From positions 1 to 7,317 of the forward strand of contig JAUCGD010000155.1 in the NCBI GenBank assembly GCA_030377945.1: DNA of 7,317 nucleotides, read 5' to 3'. Position numbers and translations under genes: made by a program. Shown here in pieces: positions 1 through 6,601 of this stretch. How positions within the stretch are numbered: position 1 is the first letter of the stretch; each line of letters starts with the position of its first letter. A model generated the notes under the pieces. It ran no database searches and was not told where the DNA came from. It was given only the letters and a program-made list of their open reading frames with translations. This DNA comes from Desulfobacterales bacterium HSG17. GTDB taxonomy: Bacteria > Desulfobacterota > Desulfobacteria > Desulfobacterales > Desulfococcaceae.

Positions 1-209
1 CTTTTAATATTTTCAAGAATACCAAGCCCGCTTTTCCCGGAAATCATCAGGCTGAGGACAATTACGTCAAAAGAATCCGATGATATCATCTTAAAAGCTG
101 CTTCAGAAGATACAGCAGTAAAAACATCCATGTCTCTATATAGCATTTCTTCAGTCAGTAAATCAACAAAATCCTGCTCATCATCAATTACTAATACTTT
201 TTCAGACAT
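1..209 (-). CDS. Receiver-domain protein lacking the phospho-accepting Asp (5' part only, runs off the left edge)
   Basis: The visible N-terminal 69 codons form the first half of a CheY-like receiver. The first strand ends in the acidic pair D9-D10 (VLVIDDEQ). The third strand reads DVIVLSLMISGKSG, so the residue that should be the phospho-accepting Asp is Ser53, and the usual 'MPG' after it is 'ISG'. The neighbouring receivers in this cluster read VMILDLNMPG and LAVLDVKMP at the same place, so the alignment is unambiguous. The start is ATG at 209-207, with AAGGAG placed well upstream and a 52-bp gap from the preceding gene, so it is probably the next gene of the same operon. Known from the family: receivers without this Asp cannot be phosphorylated normally and often work as constitutive or ligand-controlled interaction modules. 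Any output domain lies outside the window, so the full function cannot be told. Confidence 0.9.
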   Translation of the reverse strand, partial: MSEKVLVIDDEQDFVDLLTEEMLYRDMDVFTAVSSEAAFKMISSDSFDVIVLSLMISGKSGLGILENIK

Positions 210-261
210 GGAATATCTCCTTAAATATTGACTCAAGCGGTTTTTCCGATTTGATCATTTT

Positions 262-945
262 TTATGACTTAATGATTTTGGGAAATAATAATGAAATTTT
301 TCCCCTGTTATTTTCTGTGGAAAGCTCTGCGCCAAGAATTTCAATAAGATATGTTTCGATATTTCCAGGGAATGTATCAGGAATATTAAACTTATCTTTA
401 GAATTTACAAAACAGATTCTGATATTGTTTTCTGCTGTTTCCATAATAATTGAAATTTCGTTTGAGTTTTCCGCAAATTTCATGGCTGTTTCAAGACATT
501 GCCAGCAAAGGCATATAAGGTAAAAAGGAGAAGTTTTAAGCATTATCTGGGATTCAGGTCTGTCAAATAAAATGGTCATCCCATGTTTTGAAGCTATGCG
601 CTTGCTCAAATCAATAAGCAACTCCAGATACTCACTCAGATCTATCTCAGTTACAGAAGTATCAACACTGTGGGAAAATCTGTTAAAATTTTTAACCATC
701 CCGTCAGCCATGCTGACACGTTCTTTTACTTTTTCTGCAACAGCTTTGACCCGTTCCGGATTAAGTGGAACTCCCTTTTCCGACATCAGGACAAGATCCT
801 GGAGCAGTCCTGCATTTTCATTTATTACGGCCAGGGCATTTTTAAAATCATGTGATACAGATGCTGAGACCTTACCAAAAAATTGGAGGTCTGTTTTGTC
901 TAATAAACCTTGTTCAGCATTCATGGGTTTCAATTCCTTATCCAT
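262..945 (-). CDS. Soluble histidine-kinase-like protein with intact His box and degenerate ATPase domain; probable phosphotransfer or phosphatase protein
   Basis: This is a 227-residue protein without membrane segments or a sensor domain. Residues about 20-95 form a DHp-type helical hairpin with the H-box SVSHDFKNALAVINE. His32 is the phospho-acceptor candidate, and D33-x-x-N36 matches the E/DxxN/T phosphatase-type motif. Residues about 100-222 resemble a HATPase fold that has lost its function. The N-box reads QCLETAMKF, with Thr153 where the Mg-binding Asn belongs. No DxGxG box, F-box or GxGxG box is present. The end (LGAELS...ISLLFP) still aligns with the last strands of the upstream kinase, about 22 residues shorter overall, so this is not a simple frameshift. 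ChpT and Spo0B are known precedents for such DHp plus dead-ATPase proteins acting as phosphotransferases; assigning that role here is inference. The start ATG overlaps the previous stop by 8 bases (ATGGATAA), indicating translational coupling. Met8 (ATG at 924-922), preceded by AAGGA, is an alternative start. Confidence 0.85.
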   Translation of the reverse strand: MDKELKPMNAEQGLLDKTDLQFFGKVSASVSHDFKNALAVINENAGLLQDLVLMSEKGVPLNPERVKAVAEKVKERVSMADGMVKNFNRFSHSVDTSVTEIDLSEYLELLIDLSKRIASKHGMTILFDRPESQIMLKTSPFYLICLCWQCLETAMKFAENSNEISIIMETAENNIRICFVNSKDKFNIPDTFPGNIETYLIEILGAELSTENNRGKISLLFPKIIKS

Positions 946-1291
946 TTAAAACTTCATCCATTTTAGCTATCAATATTCCTATACTGATGGGTTTTACCAG
1001 GTAGCTGGCTCCGTCAACAGTTCCCTGCTTATAATCTTCCTCTGAACCATGTCCTGTAAGAAAAATAAATTTCATATTCGGGTATCTTTTCTGAAGCAGA
1101 TCCCTTAGTTCAAGACCGCTGACAACAGGCATTTTAACATCTAAAACAGCCAGGTCATATGAAACAGATTCGGCTGACTGAAGAGCTTTTGAAGCATTGG
1201 TAAACCAGTGAGCATCAATTCCCCTGATTTCAAGCCGCTCAGCAAGTGTGGAAACAAGTTCCTGTTCATCATCTACTAATAGTATTTTCAC
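938..1291 (-). CDS. Stand-alone response regulator receiver (CheY/Spo0F-like)
   Basis: This 117-residue protein is a complete receiver domain and nothing else. It has the acidic pair D7-D8 (LLVDDEQ), phospho-acceptor D51 in LAVLDVKMP, switch residue T79 in FLTGHGSEED, and K100 in YLVKPIS. With no output domain it would act by contact with partners or as a phosphate carrier in a relay. The start is GTG (1291-1289) with AGAGGAG eight bases upstream. The first 23 bases overlap the 3' end of the sensor kinase gene, and its own stop overlaps the start of the kinase-like gene that follows, so the three genes are tightly coupled in one transcript. The protein closely resembles the receiver half of the cytidylate-kinase-like fusion upstream (shared TGHGSE(D/E)D signature), which suggests duplication within the cluster. 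Its likely phosphodonor is the dCache kinase encoded immediately upstream; that pairing is inferred from the context. Confidence 0.95.
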   Translation of the reverse strand: MKILLVDDEQELVSTLAERLEIRGIDAHWFTNASKALQSAESVSYDLAVLDVKMPVVSGLELRDLLQKRYPNMKFIFLTGHGSEEDYKQGTVDGASYLVKPISIGILIAKMDEVLNG

Positions 1292-3059
1292 CGGAAATCT
1301 CCTCTTTTTTATCTTTTTTTAAGGGCAGAGTTACCAAAAACTCAGTTCCTTTTCCTTCTTCACTTTGAACTTCAATGCGGCCTCCCAGTTCATGGACAAG
1401 GTTATAGGTAATGGAAAGCCCAAGCCCTGTTCCCCCTTTCTGGGTTTTTGTTGAGAAAAAAGGTTCAAACACTCTGCTAATATCAGCTTCTGAAATGCCG
1501 CATCCGTCATCAGCTACTTTTACTACAACAAAGCCTTTTTCGTCAAGCTTAGCTGATATGTACAGGCATTCGTCAGTGGACATGGCTGCAAAAGCATTGT
1601 TGGCAAGGTTAAGAAATATTTGCTGTAATTTGCTCCTGTCGCTTTCAATCTCCGGTATTTCATCAGGTATTTCAACCCTCACACATATGGACCGATATTC
1701 AGCTTCCTTTCCTGTAAAGCTGAGAACCTCACGTATCAGTTCTTTTAAATGAAAAGACTGAATATTAACATCTGAATGCCGGGCAAAGGCAAGCAGTCTC
1801 TTTGTAATTATACCGCATCGTTCTACTGAATAAATAATGGAATTTATCACGGAAAGAAGTCTGGGATCATTGGAGTATTCCTTTTTAAAAACAAAAAGAT
1901 CCTTTATTAATCCGGCTTTTTCATTAATTATCGCCAGGGGATTGTTAATTTCATGGGCAATACCAGCTGCCAGTCTGCCAATGGATGCCATTTTACTGTC
2001 ATATTCGATTTCATGAAGGTTTGTCAGCCGCTTCTGATCTGTCATATACAGGCTGTTTACCAGGAAAGTTGCTACCTCAAGTATTACAATCATAATTATT
2101 GTTATACTTACAGTAAGAAAACCTATAAGACTCAAGCGCGTTTGCCGCCAGATTTTCATAAGCTCTGCTTTCTGTTTAATTACCATGAGAATAAAAGGAG
2201 TGCCTGAAATATAAGCATAACCTATAACCAGTTTATCTCCTTTAGGGTCATTTTTTTCAATCACCTGGGTTTTTTCCGAATATTCAGGGACTTCTATTGG
2301 ATATTTTTCAAGCACCTTGCCATAATAACGGGTTGGTGTCTGGATTATTCCCCGATCATTGATAACAAAGCTGTCACCACGGCCGCTCAATTCAAGCTGG
2401 GAAAGCTGATCGTTAAACCTGCTGGTATTAATAGAGGATCGAAGCACATAAAAAGGGCCGTCAATAATCTCGTATTTAACAGCTATAACAAGATGAGGTA
2501 CCTTTCTGAAACCCATAAATACATCACTGATATAAATACCGCTTTCCACAACTTTTTTAAACCAGGGCTGAGTGCTGTAATCCTTTCCTTTGAGATTATA
2601 AGGCCCCACATAGGTCTGCTGCCGTCCTTCAGCATCAATAACTCCCAAATCCTCAAAACCTCCTCCAAAAGCTTTTTGTAAATCATAAAGAACCTTGGAA
2701 AGATGCTTTTCATTATTCAAATTCTCAAAGCTGTTATCATGAATAAGAAAATCAAGGGCGGATTTCCGTTCAGCCAGAAAAAAGGAAAGGGTTCTTTTAG
2801 CATTAGATGTAATCCTGGCAGTTCTTAAGAGACTTTCCGATTCTATGGATCTCTGGGTATAGTTGTAATCAATCAGGGTTATTATTATCAGAGGTATAAG
2901 AGTAACCACAGACATAATACATACTGTCATTTTCCACATTTTGCGGAAATCAAACATATGCTTAAACGGCCCTGAAGATTCAACAGGCAGACTCCAGAAA
3001 GCAGGAGATAATCTCTTCAGCAGCTTAACAACCGAATTTTTTAAATCGGAAATGCTCAT
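1269..3059 (-). CDS. Membrane sensor histidine kinase with periplasmic dCache domain
   Basis: This 596-residue protein autophosphorylates on His and passes phosphate to receivers. A short cytoplasmic N-terminus is followed by a first membrane helix (about 44-64). The extracytoplasmic sensor (about 65-305) has dCache-type features, including DLGVIDAEGRQQTYVGPY, DYSTQPWF and YISDVFMGFRKVPHLVIAVK. A second membrane helix lies at about 309-337, with no clear HAMP domain after it. The DHp domain has AHEINNP with phospho-acceptor His369. The HATPase domain is complete: N-box NLANNAFAAM (N484, N487, N488), G1 box DDGCG (517-521), F-box FEPFFSTK (531-538) and G2 box GGTGLGL (542-548). The Lys/Glu-rich C-terminal tail is encoded where the gene overlaps the next start by 23 bases. 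ATG 3059-3057 has TAGGA upstream. The sensor lacks the RxWY-type signature of amino-acid-binding dCache domains (it has QPWF), so the ligand is unknown. It is probably the only active kinase in the visible cluster, and likely feeds the neighbouring receivers. Confidence 0.96.
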   Translation of the reverse strand: MSISDLKNSVVKLLKRLSPAFWSLPVESSGPFKHMFDFRKMWKMTVCIMSVVTLIPLIIITLIDYNYTQRSIESESLLRTARITSNAKRTLSFFLAERKSALDFLIHDNSFENLNNEKHLSKVLYDLQKAFGGGFEDLGVIDAEGRQQTYVGPYNLKGKDYSTQPWFKKVVESGIYISDVFMGFRKVPHLVIAVKYEIIDGPFYVLRSSINTSRFNDQLSQLELSGRGDSFVINDRGIIQTPTRYYGKVLEKYPIEVPEYSEKTQVIEKNDPKGDKLVIGYAYISGTPFILMVIKQKAELMKIWRQTRLSLIGFLTVSITIIMIVILEVATFLVNSLYMTDQKRLTNLHEIEYDSKMASIGRLAAGIAHEINNPLAIINEKAGLIKDLFVFKKEYSNDPRLLSVINSIIYSVERCGIITKRLLAFARHSDVNIQSFHLKELIREVLSFTGKEAEYRSICVRVEIPDEIPEIESDRSKLQQIFLNLANNAFAAMSTDECLYISAKLDEKGFVVVKVADDGCGISEADISRVFEPFFSTKTQKGGTGLGLSITYNLVHELGGRIEVQSEEGKGTEFLVTLPLKKDKKEEISGENTISR

Positions 3060-3096
3060 GAATAGTTCCTATATGGTTGTGAACCTTGATAGTGAA

Positions 3097-3122
3097 CCGG
3101 GGATAAGCAGCTCTATCCCCGG
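3097..3122 (-). repeat. Perfect intercistronic hairpin (9-bp stem, 8-nt loop)
   Basis: CCGGGGATA (3097-3105) pairs perfectly with TATCCCCGG (3114-3122) around an 8-base loop. It lies in the 88-bp gap between the receiver-fusion gene and the sensor kinase gene. No U-run follows the stem on the minus strand, so it does not look like an intrinsic terminator. It is more likely an mRNA-processing or stability element that adjusts the ratio of the two proteins. A small direct repeat, GTGAACC, sits just beside it (3079-3085 and 3092-3098). Confidence 0.6.
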
Positions 3123-3147
3123 CAATTATTTATCCCAAGTAATTATC

Positions 3148-4362
3148 TCAAGATTCTTTTCTCGTATGAATCTTATCATTTGCAGCTTGAAGTGTTTTGC
3201 TTAGCACATCAATATCAACAGGTTTATGAAGGTAATCAAAGGCTCCGAGCCCCATACATGTTTTCCGGTCATCTTCAGAACCGTGACCTGTCAAAATGAT
3301 AACCTCAATTTCAGGACTGGTCTGTTTAACACGTCGAAGAACCTCAATACCGTCAATACCGGGCATATTCAGATCAAGAATCATGACTTCAGGAGCATGT
3401 TCATTAACCATATCTATTGCAGATTCTCCGTCATATGCCACAGCAGAACCCATATCACGCATCATAAGCCGTTCAGACAGGGTTTGAACAAATTCCCGTT
3501 CATCATCAACAAGAAGCACTTTTGAAGGTACATCAAAATCAAATTTTCTGTATATATCTGTTTTATGAAAATTTTTACCAATTACTGTAACAGCAGATTT
3601 TACTCCGGGTACTTTTTCTGCCAGAGTTTTTAATTCATCTTCAAGACGACTGAGCATGAGAACATGTTTATTTATAGTCAAAATGGCAACACCGTCTCTT
3701 GCATCCACACTTACATTATGGCCTTCCCTTGCCAGCGAAGCCTCCACACTTGCTGCAAGTTGAAAGTCCTCCACAGCCTTTTTTGATCTTGAGGTAGGCT
3801 GTAAGACAATTCCTGACATATTTTCTTTAATCAGGGAACCTGCTTCACCGGGAGACATCTTGTCAGTGGGTATAACAATGTCATAAAGCCCGGTATTCCA
3901 CGGGTCTTTTCTTTCATATAATAATTTTATCCATGCAGCATAATCCTCATCATGCTTTTTGATAAGCCCCAATGCTTCTTTTTCCGAATACTTATCAGAT
4001 GCTGCTGACATGCGGTGTTTTACATCGGAAATAAGACAGACGCTCATGACATGGCTAATGGTTTTTGGAATCAGATGACCTGCAAATCCCTGGACCAGGA
4101 GTTTGTCTTCAACAAGAAATTCTGACAAAGCCATGCGGAGATGGGCTATTGCACGCTCTTTTTCATGGGTAAAACTGTTAAATATTGAAGGTTTGGCTGA
4201 AAAAGCTCCCTGGAGCTTATTTTCCGGCATCCCGGAAAGGCTTGCAGCTCTGCTCAGTATTTCCTGCTCTTTTATCAAACGGCAGGCGGTTTTTTCCTGA
4301 ACTTCACTAAGAAATGCTTCCTCATTGCAGAAATTTCCGCTGAATAATGTAATTACTGACAT
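3148..4362 (-). CDS. Three-domain response regulator: cytidylate-kinase-like domain, BON-like domain, C-terminal receiver
   Basis: This is a 404-residue soluble protein. Residues 1-185 follow the cytidylate-kinase-like (Cytidylate_kin2-type) pattern. They begin SVITLFSGNF, continue with the LIKEQEILSRAA helix and an HVMSVCLISDVKHRM strand-helix, and end with YAAWIKLLY, LYDIVIPTDKMSPGEAGSLI. The nucleotide-binding loop is eroded: family members read roughly SRxxGSGG, whereas this has FSGNFCNEEAF, and the usual 'GR' after the fourth strand is GFAG. Phosphate transfer to a nucleotide is therefore doubtful. Residues about 197-263 resemble a BON domain (repeating hydrophobic pattern, DGVAILTI, then VPGVKSAVTVI). 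Residues 280-398 are a full receiver with D286/D287, phospho-acceptor D330 (MILDLNMPG), T358 and K380. ATG 4362-4360 follows AGGAGA at good spacing. It lies 56 bp downstream of the permease gene, behind a strong hairpin. There is no DNA-binding domain. The receiver call is firm, the kinase-like call good and the BON call moderate; the output is unknown. Confidence 0.9.
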   Translation of the reverse strand: MSVITLFSGNFCNEEAFLSEVQEKTACRLIKEQEILSRAASLSGMPENKLQGAFSAKPSIFNSFTHEKERAIAHLRMALSEFLVEDKLLVQGFAGHLIPKTISHVMSVCLISDVKHRMSAASDKYSEKEALGLIKKHDEDYAAWIKLLYERKDPWNTGLYDIVIPTDKMSPGEAGSLIKENMSGIVLQPTSRSKKAVEDFQLAASVEASLAREGHNVSVDARDGVAILTINKHVLMLSRLEDELKTLAEKVPGVKSAVTVIGKNFHKTDIYRKFDFDVPSKVLLVDDEREFVQTLSERLMMRDMGSAVAYDGESAIDMVNEHAPEVMILDLNMPGIDGIEVLRRVKQTSPEIEVIILTGHGSEDDRKTCMGLGAFDYLHKPVDIDVLSKTLQAANDKIHTRKES

Positions 4363-4382
4363 GTTTATTATCTCCTATTTCC

Positions 4383-4415
4383 TAAACCCGGGTTTTTATC
4401 TGAAACCCGGGTTTA
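4383..4415 (-). terminator. Hairpin of two copies of a 12-bp palindrome, between permease and response-regulator genes (attenuator or partial terminator)
   Basis: AAACCCGGGTTT occurs twice (4384-4395 and 4403-4414), separated by 7 bases. Each copy is itself a perfect palindrome, and together they form a 13-bp stem with a 7-base loop. It begins 3 bases beyond the stop of the permease gene, the usual place for a terminator. The minus-strand stem ends in only UUUA before the next gene's Shine-Dalgarno, so termination is probably partial. The result would be lower expression of the signalling block than of the permease. Alternatively the two palindromes could be binding sites for a dimeric protein. 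Confidence 0.55.
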
Positions 4416-4418
4416 AAT

Positions 4419-6545
4419 TTAAGCAATGCGGCATACAGTTGTTAGTGGACATGACATTTCTTCTTCTTCATGGTGTGTATGCGTATGAACAGAACAGATA
4501 GCTTTTTCCATAGTTGGATAAATATGGTCCCTGCCTATTCTGTCAATAAGATGGGTTCGCTCAAGAACTGCCATAACAGATTCATTAACACCGCTCAAAG
4601 ACAGATCCACCCCTGCACTGCGAATATTATCAACCAGAAGGGAAAGCACTTCTTCTCCTGAAGCATCCATATCATTAATGCCGTTGGCAACAAGAACTAT
4701 ATGTTTCAGATTCTTGCGCTGAAGCATACGTTCACTTATTTTATCTTCCAGGTAACTTGCATTGGCAAAAAACAAAGGTCCGTCAAAGCGGACAAGATCA
4801 ACATACTCACATTCTTTCAATCCGTGAGTCATGGTATCTCTCATACCTTCATCATCATGACGGGACAGGGAGGGAACAGTGGGGCGCATACTTTTATAAA
4901 GAAAAACCATGAGCGAGAGAGCAACACCAACCATGATTCCTTTGTCAAGATGGGGAGCAAAAGCAAGAGTAGCGATAAATGACAGCACTGAAATGGTTCC
5001 GTCATACCACTGGGCATGCCAGGCATGTACAAAACCGGACACATTGATAAGTCCGATAACAGCCATCATAATTACTGCTGCAAGTACTGACTGGGGCAGA
5101 TGATAAAGCAGTGGGGTAAAGAAAAGAAGAACTATGACAACAGCAATACTGGTGACAACACTTGAAAGCCCTGATATTGCTCCTGACTGAAGATTAACTG
5201 CGGATCTGGAAAAAGATCCTGATGTGGGGTAACTCTTGCCTATTGCACCGAAAATATTAGCCAGTCCCTGACCTATAAGTTCCTGATTCGGATCAAGTCT
5301 CTGACCGGTTTTGGCTGCCATTGCCTTTGCAATGGATATGGCTTCCATAAATCCTAATAAAGATATAATGGCTGCGTAAGGCAAAAGATGCATCATGATG
5401 CTTGTATCAATTTTGGGCATACTCATAGACGGCAGCCCCTTTGGAATTGTACCTACAACCGCTCCTCCGCCGGTCATCAGCAACTCCTCAGTATTCACCG
5501 GTTTATTCCCAACTTTTATGCGCCAGGTTCTTCCGTCTCCTTCTGCTCCTGAAGGCATATTGTCATTAAGATAAAATTTTAACGAACCATCAGTACCGGA
5601 CACCCCGTTAAAAAGAAGAAAACGAATTTTTTCCCGGTTTTCATGGGCTGTATTTTTAAGCTGATCCATATCATAATTAATAATCTTAACATCATGTTCT
5701 GCATTAAGTGCAACAAAAGCATCTCCTGATTTTTTGGCTTTTTCCACTTCCAGATTTAAAATTGCCCGCTTTTCACCTGAAACAGTAATCTGGTTTACAG
5801 CCTTGTTAAATTCTTCGATCATTGATCTTGCTTCCGGAGACTGGATAGCATCAATACTAACATTTGCATCATGCTGAAAACCAAGGCCCCATGAAATCAG
5901 AGTAGTAACAACAACAGCCACAAGAACATTGGGAATCTTTGGAAGAAATTTTTTCAAACCGTACATAATCCCAAATGCAAGTGCCCCCATAAATAATGTA
6001 GGCCAGTGGGTATAGTGTATTGCAGCCTTGCATACATTAATAATTGTTTCATAATGATGTGCAGCCTTATCCACATAAACTCCAAACATTTTGGAAAGCT
6101 GGGAAGAAGCAATAATAATGGCTGCCGCATTTGTAAATCCGTTAACCACAGGGTGGGAAAGGAAATTAACAACCAGACCAAGCCTTAATATCCCCAGGGA
6201 AAGCTGAAATACGCCTACCATAAGAGCGAGCATGACAGCATATGCAATATACCCTTCACTCCCAGCCGTAGCCAGAGGCTCAAGAGAGGCTGAAGTCATG
6301 AGTGAAACCACTGCAACCGGGCCTGTTGCCAGTTGACGGCTTGAGCCGAAAAGGGCTGCAATCATAGGGGGAAGAAAAGAGGCATAAAGCCCATAGTATG
6401 ACGGCAGTCCTGCAAGCTGTGCATAAGCCATAGATTGAGGAATCAGTACCAAAGCAACGGTCAGTCCTGAAAGCAGATCTGCTTTGAGCGCATCACCGCC
6501 GTAATTCCTGAACCATCCAATAAACGGAAAAATTTTTTCGATCAT
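4419..6545 (-). CDS. SulP-family inorganic anion permease with C-terminal STAS domain
   Basis: This 708-residue inner-membrane protein belongs to the SulP/SLC26 family, which moves sulfate, bicarbonate or related anions by proton/sodium symport or exchange. The N-terminal part shows family hallmarks: DLLSGLTVALVLIPQSMAYA (24-43), LPSYYGLYASFLPP, FGSSRQLATGPVAVVSL (66-82) and the helix-rich membrane core up to about residue 548. It includes IPKGLPSM (367-374) and NIFGAIGKSYPTSGSFSRSAVN (430-451). The STAS domain spans about 578-682, with the loop NDMDASGEEVL (624-634). Two features are unusual. One is a hydrophilic insert of about 130 residues (232-364) just before the IPKGLP element, where most relatives have a few residues. 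The other is a tail with HTHTHHEEEEMSC and Cys684, 699 and 705. ATG 6545-6543 follows AGGTGG. A 56-bp AT-rich gap without a visible terminator separates it from the tetR-type gene, so the two are probably cotranscribed. Substrate is not determined; sulfate is likely if the host is a sulfate reducer. Confidence 0.95.
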   Translation of the reverse strand: MIEKIFPFIGWFRNYGGDALKADLLSGLTVALVLIPQSMAYAQLAGLPSYYGLYASFLPPMIAALFGSSRQLATGPVAVVSLMTSASLEPLATAGSEGYIAYAVMLALMVGVFQLSLGILRLGLVVNFLSHPVVNGFTNAAAIIIASSQLSKMFGVYVDKAAHHYETIINVCKAAIHYTHWPTLFMGALAFGIMYGLKKFLPKIPNVLVAVVVTTLISWGLGFQHDANVSIDAIQSPEARSMIEEFNKAVNQITVSGEKRAILNLEVEKAKKSGDAFVALNAEHDVKIINYDMDQLKNTAHENREKIRFLLFNGVSGTDGSLKFYLNDNMPSGAEGDGRTWRIKVGNKPVNTEELLMTGGGAVVGTIPKGLPSMSMPKIDTSIMMHLLPYAAIISLLGFMEAISIAKAMAAKTGQRLDPNQELIGQGLANIFGAIGKSYPTSGSFSRSAVNLQSGAISGLSSVVTSIAVVIVLLFFTPLLYHLPQSVLAAVIMMAVIGLINVSGFVHAWHAQWYDGTISVLSFIATLAFAPHLDKGIMVGVALSLMVFLYKSMRPTVPSLSRHDDEGMRDTMTHGLKECEYVDLVRFDGPLFFANASYLEDKISERMLQRKNLKHIVLVANGINDMDASGEEVLSLLVDNIRSAGVDLSLSGVNESVMAVLERTHLIDRIGRDHIYPTMEKAICSVHTHTHHEEEEMSCPLTTVCRIA

Positions 6546-6601
6546 TTTACCACCTGTTGTTAATTAATGATTAGATTAATAATAATGTTATAAAATAAAA
6601 T

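Noticed and set aside
262..945. Frameshifted or truncated ordinary histidine kinase
   Set aside because: The frame is continuous and the last strand of the ATPase fold still aligns at the C-terminus, so internal loss of the ATP lid fits better than a broken gene.
572..949. Long open frame on the plus strand, antisense to the kinase-like gene
   Set aside because: It lies opposite a gene with a clear family match, its product resembles no domain, and no convincing ribosome binding site or promoter is seen.
3097..3122. Intrinsic terminator between the fusion regulator and the kinase genes
   Set aside because: Neither strand has a U-run after the stem, and the next gene in the same direction starts within 40 bases.
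3226..3525. Plus-strand open frames opposite the receiver part of the fusion regulator
   Set aside because: They mirror a well-conserved receiver domain on the other strand; the translations have no recognisable motifs.
4841..5044. Minus-strand frame inside the permease gene, rich in Leu
   Set aside because: The hydrophobic look comes from reading the membrane-protein codons out of frame; the SulP frame is clearly the real one.
6546..6601. Separate promoter or terminator between the TetR-type and SulP genes
   Set aside because: The 56 bp are very AT-rich, so chance -10-like matches are expected; no -35 partner at proper spacing and no stable hairpin could be supported.
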